A stretch of 10,420 bases of DNA from an uncultured Burkholderiales bacterium (GTDB taxonomy: Bacteria; Pseudomonadota; Gammaproteobacteria; Burkholderiales; Burkholderiaceae_C), in the NCBI GenBank assembly GCA_903926695.1, contig CAIYKK010000627.1:1-10420 (forward strand), in the 5' to 3' direction. Of the stretch, positions 6,557-10,420 are shown in pieces. Under the pieces are notes generated by a model. It searched no databases, was not told the DNA's origin, and saw only the letters and a program-made list of their open reading frames with translations. Each line of letters starts with the position of its first letter. The stretch's first letter is position 1. A program made the position numbers and the translations under genes.

Positions 6557-6584
6557 TCGCCCCGCAAGGAGCGTGGATTGAAAC
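6557..6584 (+). repeat. Solitary sequence resembling a type I-C CRISPR repeat, no array
   Basis: The stretch ends in GCGTGGATTGAAAC (6571-6584), identical to the 3' end of many 32-base type I-C CRISPR repeats. Before it, TCGCCCC (6557-6563) and GGAGCG (6568-6573) make the short GC hairpin seen in such repeats, with one mismatch (CGCCCC against GGAGCG). The middle is a few bases shorter than the consensus I recall. I see no second copy within 100 bases on either side, hence no spacers, and no cas gene in the window. It lies in the untranslated leader of uvrC, 65 bases before its ATG. It may be a remnant, a single-unit locus, or chance resemblance. Confidence 0.4.
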
Positions 6585-6648
6585 ATGGCTGAATTGTCCA
6601 CAATAGCCGTTGGCCGCTTGGGCTGCGATTTTTCACTTGAACAACGCC

Positions 6649-8688
6649 ATGACTGCACCTCACGAATTCGATCCCCAACTGCTGCGCGACGTGGCCGCGC
6701 TGCCGCCGCTGCCGGGCGTTTACCGCTACTTTGATGCCGAAGGCAATGTGCTCTATGTCGGCAAGGCGGGCAACCTGAAAAAGCGCGTTTCCAGCTATTT
6801 CCAGAAAAACCACGGCGGCACGCGCATCGGCCACATGGTGACCAAAATCGTCCGCATGGAAACCACGGTGGTGCGCTCCGAGGCCGAGGCGCTGCTGCTG
6901 GAAAACAACCTGATCAAGACGCTCAACCCCAAATACAACATTCTGTTTCGGGACGACAAAAGCTATCCGTATCTGAAACTGACCGGTGCCTCGTCCCAGC
7001 CGCCGGGCGCTGCGCCGGCTGGGACGGCTTTTCCGCGCATCGCCTACTACCGGGGCGCGGTGGAAAAAAAGCACCGCTATTTCGGGCCGTACCCGAGTTC
7101 GTGGGCGGTGAAGGACACGATTTTGTTGCTGCAAAAGGTTTTTAAACTGCGCACCTGCGAAGACACGGTGTTTAACAACCGCACCCGGCCCTGTTTGCTG
7201 TACCAGATCAAACGCTGCTCCGCGCCCTGTGTCGGCCATATTTCGCCCGAACAATATGCGCTGGACACGGCCAACGCCGAGCGATTTCTGCAAGGCCAGA
7301 CGCAGGAAATCCTGCACGAGCTGGAGCACAAAATGCTCGCCCACGCCGAAAAACTGGAATTCGAGCAGGCCGCAGAACTGCGCAACCAGATGATGTCGCT
7401 GTCCAAGGTGCTGCACCAGCAGTCTATGGAAACCGATGGCAAACATGCCGATGTGGACGTGGACATTCTGGCGGTCAAGGTGCAGGGCGGCAAAGCCTGC
7501 GTGAATCTGGCGATGGTGCGCGGCGGGCGGCATTTGGGCGACCGGCCATATTTCCCGGCGCATGTCGAAAACGCCACCGATATGGCCGCGCTGGATGCCG
7601 ATGAAAGTGTTCAGACGCAGCCACAGGTGACTGGGTTGAAACCCGCCAGCGCGGCAGCTGAGGCGGCTGTCGTGGATGCGGACGCGGCGAATCCGCCCGC
7701 AGCGGTGCCAGCGCCAGCGGGTAAATCCCTCGAAGCGCTGGTGCTCGAAGCCTTCATTGCCCAGCATTACATCGACGTGCCGGTGCCGCCCGTGCTGGTC
7801 TGCAGCGAGCTGGTGGACAAAACGCTGATGGCCGCGCTGACCGGGCAGGTCAGTTACAAAGTCAGCGCCATTCACCAGCCGCAGGCGCAGCGCCGCCTCT
7901 GGCTCGACATGGCGCAGAAAAACGCCGCGCTGCAGCTCGCCCGGCTGCTCGCCGAAGAAGGCTCGCAGCAGGCCAGAACCCGCGCGCTGGCCGAAGCGCT
8001 GGAGCTTCCGCTGGACAATCTGGACGCCCTACGCATCGAGTGCTTCGACATTTCGCACACGGCGGGCGAAGCGACGCAGGCGTCGTGTGTCGTGTTCAAG
8101 GCGCACAAGATGCACAACGCCGACTACCGCCGCTACAACATCGAAGGCATCACGCCCGGCGACGATTACGCCGCCATGCGTCAGGTGCTCACACGCCGCT
8201 ACAGCAAGCTCGCCGAAGCCGCCCGGAACGGCGAAGCCACCTTGCCCGATCTGGTGCTGGTCGATGGCGGCAAAGGCCAGGTTTCCGTGGCCCGCGAGGT
8301 GTTTGAAGAACTCGGCCTCGATTTGAGCCTGATTGCAGGCGTTGAAAAAGGCGCGGGCCGCAAGGTGGGGCTGGAAGAACTGGTGTTTGCTGATGGCCGT
8401 GAAAAGGTTTATCTAGGCCGCGACTCGGCGGCGCTGATGCTGATTGCGCAAATCCGCGACGAGGCGCACCGTTTTGCGATCACCGGCATGCGCGCCCGGC
8501 GCGCCAAGGTGCGTGTGGGCGGCAGCCGGCTCGAAGACATTGCCGGGATTGGCCCGAAACGCCGCGCCAGTCTGCTCCAGCGCTTTGGCGGCGTGCGCGG
8601 CATTGCGGCGGCCAGCGTCGAGGACATCGCCAAAGTTGAAGGCATTTCCAGAGAGCTGGCCGGGGAGATTTACCGCGCCCTGCACTGA
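6649..8688 (+). CDS. uvrC: Excinuclease ABC subunit C
   Basis: A 679-residue UvrC, the nuclease that makes the 3' and 5' incisions beside a DNA lesion in UvrABC nucleotide excision repair. Domains in order are: GIY-YIG nuclease (about 20-105; GVY 23-25, YVG 36-38, Arg46); a Cys-rich region [25 protein letters not shown] (170-194); a UVR motif that binds UvrB (about 220-252); an RNase H-like nuclease domain with Asp467 in ECFDISH, His470 and Asp539 in [10 protein letters not shown]; and tandem helix-hairpin-helix DNA-binding motifs (627-676). It is longer than the usual ~610 residues because of two extra stretches: [13 protein letters not shown] (115-127) and an Ala/Pro-rich linker (about 313-359). 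ATG 6649 gives a typical N-terminus; in-frame TTG codons at 6610 and 6637 are less likely. No clear Shine-Dalgarno. pgsA follows 83 bases later. Confidence 0.97.
   Translation: MTAPHEFDPQLLRDVAALPPLPGVYRYFDAEGNVLYVGKAGNLKKRVSSYFQKNHGGTRIGHMVTKIVRMETTVVRSEAEALLLENNLIKTLNPKYNILFRDDKSYPYLKLTGASSQPPGAAPAGTAFPRIAYYRGAVEKKHRYFGPYPSSWAVKDTILLLQKVFKLRTCEDTVFNNRTRPCLLYQIKRCSAPCVGHISPEQYALDTANAERFLQGQTQEILHELEHKMLAHAEKLEFEQAAELRNQMMSLSKVLHQQSMETDGKHADVDVDILAVKVQGGKACVNLAMVRGGRHLGDRPYFPAHVENATDMAALDADESVQTQPQVTGLKPASAAAEAAVVDADAANPPAAVPAPAGKSLEALVLEAFIAQHYIDVPVPPVLVCSELVDKTLMAALTGQVSYKVSAIHQPQAQRRLWLDMAQKNAALQLARLLAEEGSQQARTRALAEALELPLDNLDALRIECFDISHTAGEATQASCVVFKAHKMHNADYRRYNIEGITPGDDYAAMRQVLTRRYSKLAEAARNGEATLPDLVLVDGGKGQVSVAREVFEELGLDLSLIAGVEKGAGRKVGLEELVFADGREKVYLGRDSAALMLIAQIRDEAHRFAITGMRARRAKVRVGGSRLEDIAGIGPKRRASLLQRFGGVRGIAAASVEDIAKVEGISRELAGEIYRALH
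6992..7026. repeat. Perfect 11-bp inverted repeat inside uvrC
   Basis: CGTCCCAGCCG (6992-7002) and CGGCTGGGACG (7016-7026) are perfect reverse complements around 13 bases. The repeat encodes residues 115-126 of UvrC, precisely the extra loop between YPYLKLTG and FPRIAYYRG, segments that are nearly adjacent in typical UvrC. The exact match between palindrome and insertion suggests the palindrome caused the insertion, which is inference. Confidence 0.65.
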
Positions 8689-8698
8689 AACGGGGCAT

Positions 8699-8721
8699 GC
8701 GGGCCGCTTTTTCCGGCTCGC
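8699..8721. other. Hairpin between uvrC and pgsA
   Basis: GCGGGCCG (8699-8706) pairs with CGGCTCGC (8714-8721) over eight positions including one G-U, around the loop CTTTTTC. No T-run follows on either strand, so it is not a standard intrinsic terminator. It could slow transcription, protect an mRNA end or be incidental in this GC-rich 83-base gap. I see no clear promoter for pgsA here, so read-through from uvrC is likely. Confidence 0.3.
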
Positions 8722-8771
8722 GGGTTGGAACGGTCTGCGCTGGGGTCGCCGCTCATGCCAAAATCGGGGCC

Positions 8772-9338
8772 ATGTTTCTGACCATTCCCACCTTGATGAC
8801 CTGGACCCGCATCGTTGCGATTCCGCTGATCGTGGGAGTTTTTCATCTGAATATTCCCGACGTTGAGCGAAACCTGATTGCCACCGTGATGTTCATGGTG
8901 TTCGCCGCGACCGACTGGCTCGACGGCTATCTGGCGCGCAAACTGAATCAGGCGTCGTCTTTTGGCGCTTTTCTCGACCCGGTGGCGGACAAATTTCTGG
9001 TCTGCGCCTGCCTTTTGGTGCTGGTGGATCTGCACCGGGCCAATGTGTTTGTGGCGCTCATCATCATTGGCCGGGAAATTGCCATTTCGGCGCTGCGCGA
9101 GTGGATGGCGCAGATTGGCGCCTCCGGCAGCGTGGCCGTTCACATGCTGGGTAAGGTCAAAACCACGGTACAGATGATTGCCATTCCTTTCCTGCTGTTT
9201 GACGGTATGTTGTTCGGGATCATCGACACCCATGTCTGGGGCACCTGGCTGATCTGGCTGTCGGCCATTTTGACGGTCTGGTCTATGGTGTATTACCTGC
9301 AAAAAGCGATTCCCGAAATCCGCGCCCGCACCAAGTGA
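8772..9338 (+). CDS. pgsA: CDP-diacylglycerol--glycerol-3-phosphate 3-phosphatidyltransferase
   Basis: A 188-residue inner-membrane enzyme that makes phosphatidylglycerol phosphate from CDP-diacylglycerol and glycerol 3-phosphate, the committed step to phosphatidylglycerol and cardiolipin. The CDP-alcohol phosphatidyltransferase signature D-x2-DG-x2-AR-x8-G-x3-D-x3-D is complete: Asp48, Asp51-Gly52, Ala55-Arg56, Gly65, Asp69, Asp73. The N-terminus MFLTIPTLMTWTRIVAIPLI is canonical for PgsA, which is why I start at ATG 8772 rather than the in-frame ATG at 8697, which would add 25 residues without family resemblance. About six hydrophobic segments are visible. Length matches E. coli PgsA (182). 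It follows uvrC, a frequent pairing in proteobacteria, and is followed after six bases by the transporter gene, so the two probably share a transcript. Confidence 0.96.
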   Translation: MFLTIPTLMTWTRIVAIPLIVGVFHLNIPDVERNLIATVMFMVFAATDWLDGYLARKLNQASSFGAFLDPVADKFLVCACLLVLVDLHRANVFVALIIIGREIAISALREWMAQIGASGSVAVHMLGKVKTTVQMIAIPFLLFDGMLFGIIDTHVWGTWLIWLSAILTVWSMVYYLQKAIPEIRARTK

Positions 9339-9344
9339 GTCGGC

Positions 9345-10253
9345 GTGAATTCATCCTCGCCGTCTTCTGGTGCTCTGATCCGGGCCATGCCCGCCGTGTT
9401 TGTGCTGATCTGGAGCACCGGCTTTATCGTCGCCAAGTTCGGCCTGCCGTATGCGCCGCCGCTGAGTTTTTTGACGCTGCGTTATGTGTTTTCGATTGTT
9501 TGCTTTTTGATCTGGAGCCGACTGGCGCGTGCGGCTTGGCCGCAGGGGCGCGGGCAGTGGCTGCATCTGGCCGTCACCGGCGTGCTGATGCATGCAGGTT
9601 ATTTGGGCGGTGTCTGGGTGGCGGTCAAGGGCGGCATGGGTTCGGGGCTGGCGGCTCTCATCGTCGGCCTGCAGCCGGTGCTGACGGCGCTGTGGCTCTC
9701 CTGGAGCGGCCTGTCGGGCGGCGCCGGGCAGCATAAAGTCACGCCCCGGCAGTGGCTGGGGCTGTTGCTGGGCCTGGGCGGCTTGCTGCTGGTGGTGGCG
9801 CGCAAATTCGGCACCGGCCACGAAGTCACGATGCTGACGCTGGGTTGCACGGTGTTTGCCCTGTTCAGTATCACCGTTGGCACGCTGTATCAAAAGCGCT
9901 TCATGCAGCCGACCGACGTGCGCACGGCCAACACGGTTCAGTTGATGGCCGCGCTGGTCGTGACCCTGCCGTTTGCGCTGCTGGAAACCGAGGCGATTGT
10001 CTGGAACTGGCCATTCATCGGCGCACTGGCTTGGGCGGTGCTGGCGCTGACGCTGGGCGGCAGTTCGCTGCTGTACCTCTTGATTCAGCGCGGCGCGGCC
10101 ACGGCGGTGACCAGCCTGCTGTACTTGGTGCCACCCACCACGGCGCTGATGGCCTGGGCGCTGTTTGGCGAAGCCATCACCGTCGCCACCATTGCCGGAA
10201 CGGCGCTCACGGCGCTGGGTGTGAGCCTGGTGGTGCGCACGTCCAAGTCCTAA
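9345..10253 (+). CDS. EamA/DMT family transporter
   Basis: A 302-residue inner-membrane protein of the drug/metabolite transporter superfamily with ten predicted hydrophobic segments, arranged as two EamA repeats (about 13-152 and 165-298). Family features are visible: the first-helix motif PAVFVLIWSTGFIVAK (16-31), GLAALIVGLQPVLTALW (101-117) at the end of repeat one, and AVTSLLYLVPPTTALMAWALFGE (254-276) as the matching element of repeat two. Substrate is unknown; members export amino acids, metabolites or drugs. The preferred start is GTG at 9345, six bases after the pgsA stop. ATG at 9387 would remove 14 residues and still keep all membrane segments. No strong Shine-Dalgarno precedes either, consistent with translational coupling to pgsA. 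Confidence 0.92.
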   Translation: MNSSSPSSGALIRAMPAVFVLIWSTGFIVAKFGLPYAPPLSFLTLRYVFSIVCFLIWSRLARAAWPQGRGQWLHLAVTGVLMHAGYLGGVWVAVKGGMGSGLAALIVGLQPVLTALWLSWSGLSGGAGQHKVTPRQWLGLLLGLGGLLLVVARKFGTGHEVTMLTLGCTVFALFSITVGTLYQKRFMQPTDVRTANTVQLMAALVVTLPFALLETEAIVWNWPFIGALAWAVLALTLGGSSLLYLLIQRGAATAVTSLLYLVPPTTALMAWALFGEAITVATIAGTALTALGVSLVVRTSKS

Positions 10254-10420
10254 AAAAGCTAGAATCGCGCCCCTGCACGCTTTAAAACACATGCTGCATT
10301 GACCCTCTTGCAAGCGCTAGACCTCGGGGTTTACCCCGAGGTCTAGCGAGTCCCCCGATGCTAGTATGGTTTTCAGTGCTAAACGGATTTCAATATTTTT
10401 TGCCATCAGGCAGCTGGAAT
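10254..10420. other. Terminal intergenic stretch with a possible -10 and hairpin
   Basis: No coding region is supported in these 167 bases. TAGAAT at 10260-10265 matches a sigma-70 -10 in five of six positions but has no good -35 at 16-18 bases. TTGACC (10299-10304) has no -10 at the right distance. A perfect palindrome CTTGCAAG (10307-10314) abuts the large inverted repeat at 10315-10348. The last 40 bases are more AT-rich (CAATATTTTTTGCC at 10391-10404) and may be the upstream region of a gene beyond the window. Confidence 0.4.
10315..10348. repeat. Perfect 15-bp inverted repeat (strong hairpin)
   Basis: CGCTAGACCTCGGGG (10315-10329) and CCCCGAGGTCTAGCG (10334-10348) are exact reverse complements separated by only TTTA, so 15-16 pairs form with a two- to four-base loop. 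Neither strand has a T-run after it, so it does not look like a rho-independent terminator of the transporter gene. A partial further half-copy, CCCCGATGCTAG (10353-10364), lies in the same orientation as the right arm and could compete for the left arm. The role is unknown: recombination or transposition site, protein-binding site, or a structured RNA are all open. Confidence 0.75.

Noticed and set aside
6593..6604. ATTGTCCACAAT, a palindrome that contains a DnaA-box-like TTGTCCACA
   Set aside because: A single site with one mismatch to the DnaA box consensus, no clustering and no AT-rich unwinding region; not evidence for an origin.
6585..6734. Possible 49-residue upstream open frame starting right after the CRISPR-like repeat and overlapping the uvrC start
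   Set aside because: AAGGAG at 6566-6571 is 13 bases away, which is long for a ribosome-binding site, and the peptide is simply uvrC read in another frame after residue 22. No support for translation.
7633..7644. GGGTTGAAACCC in uvrC, resembling the GGATTGAAAC end of the CRISPR-like repeat
   Set aside because: Only about ten bases are similar, it is coding, and there is no hairpin or repeat body upstream; not a second CRISPR unit.
6520..7875. Long open frame on the minus strand opposite uvrC (451 codons)
   Set aside because: It is Arg/His/Gln-rich, has no family resemblance, lies antisense to the well-conserved uvrC, and its end reads through the CRISPR-like repeat. Such frames are typical shadows in GC-rich DNA.
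9351..10313. Minus-strand open frame of 320 codons opposite the DMT transporter
   Set aside because: Gln/His/Arg-rich antisense shadow of a clear membrane protein gene.

Overview
This window looks like a chromosomal housekeeping region from a GC-rich betaproteobacterium, most likely Burkholderiales and close to the Comamonadaceae. The evidence is high GC content with strong third-position GC bias, the protein types (an arginine-type EF-P paired with EarP, a citrate-transport-like Na+/H+ antiporter, a long LOG protein), and TAGAAT-like -10 elements. Genus-level assignment is inference. There are no transposases, integrases, phage genes, tRNAs, rRNAs or cas genes. No stretch over 300 bases lacks a gene.

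Layout. Positions 1-567 hold the 3' part of a nitroreductase gene (plus strand). Then, on plus, come an FKBP-type peptidyl-prolyl isomerase (709-1062), a membrane ion antiporter (1115-2527) and a D-2-hydroxyacid dehydrogenase (2543-3538). The last two sit 15 bases apart and probably share a transcript. A minus-strand block follows: the LOG-family gene (3526-4389), which overlaps the dehydrogenase tail-to-tail by 13 bases, efp (4576-5130) and earP (5250-6479). A strong cUUCGg hairpin terminator separates efp from the LOG gene. A 169-base divergent region (6480-6648) leads to the plus-strand genes uvrC (6649-8688), pgsA (8772-9338) and an EamA/DMT transporter (9345-10253). The last 167 bases hold an unusual perfect hairpin.

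How the genes work together. earP and efp form a modification pair: EarP is the dTDP-rhamnose-dependent arginine rhamnosyltransferase that activates EF-P, and this EF-P has the matching arginine (Arg32) in its acceptor loop. UvrC (excision repair) and PgsA (phosphatidylglycerol synthesis) are often neighbours in proteobacteria without a shared pathway. The remaining genes are general metabolism and transport.

The genes are known families, and I found no convincing new multi-gene system. The less expected material is structural: (1) a single sequence resembling a type I-C CRISPR repeat in the uvrC leader, with no array; (2) nested palindromes inside earP and uvrC that fall where these proteins seem to carry extra residues; (3) a 15-bp perfect inverted repeat with a third partial half-copy and clustered CTAG at the right edge; (4) an inverted repeat in the spacer of the likely uvrC promoter.
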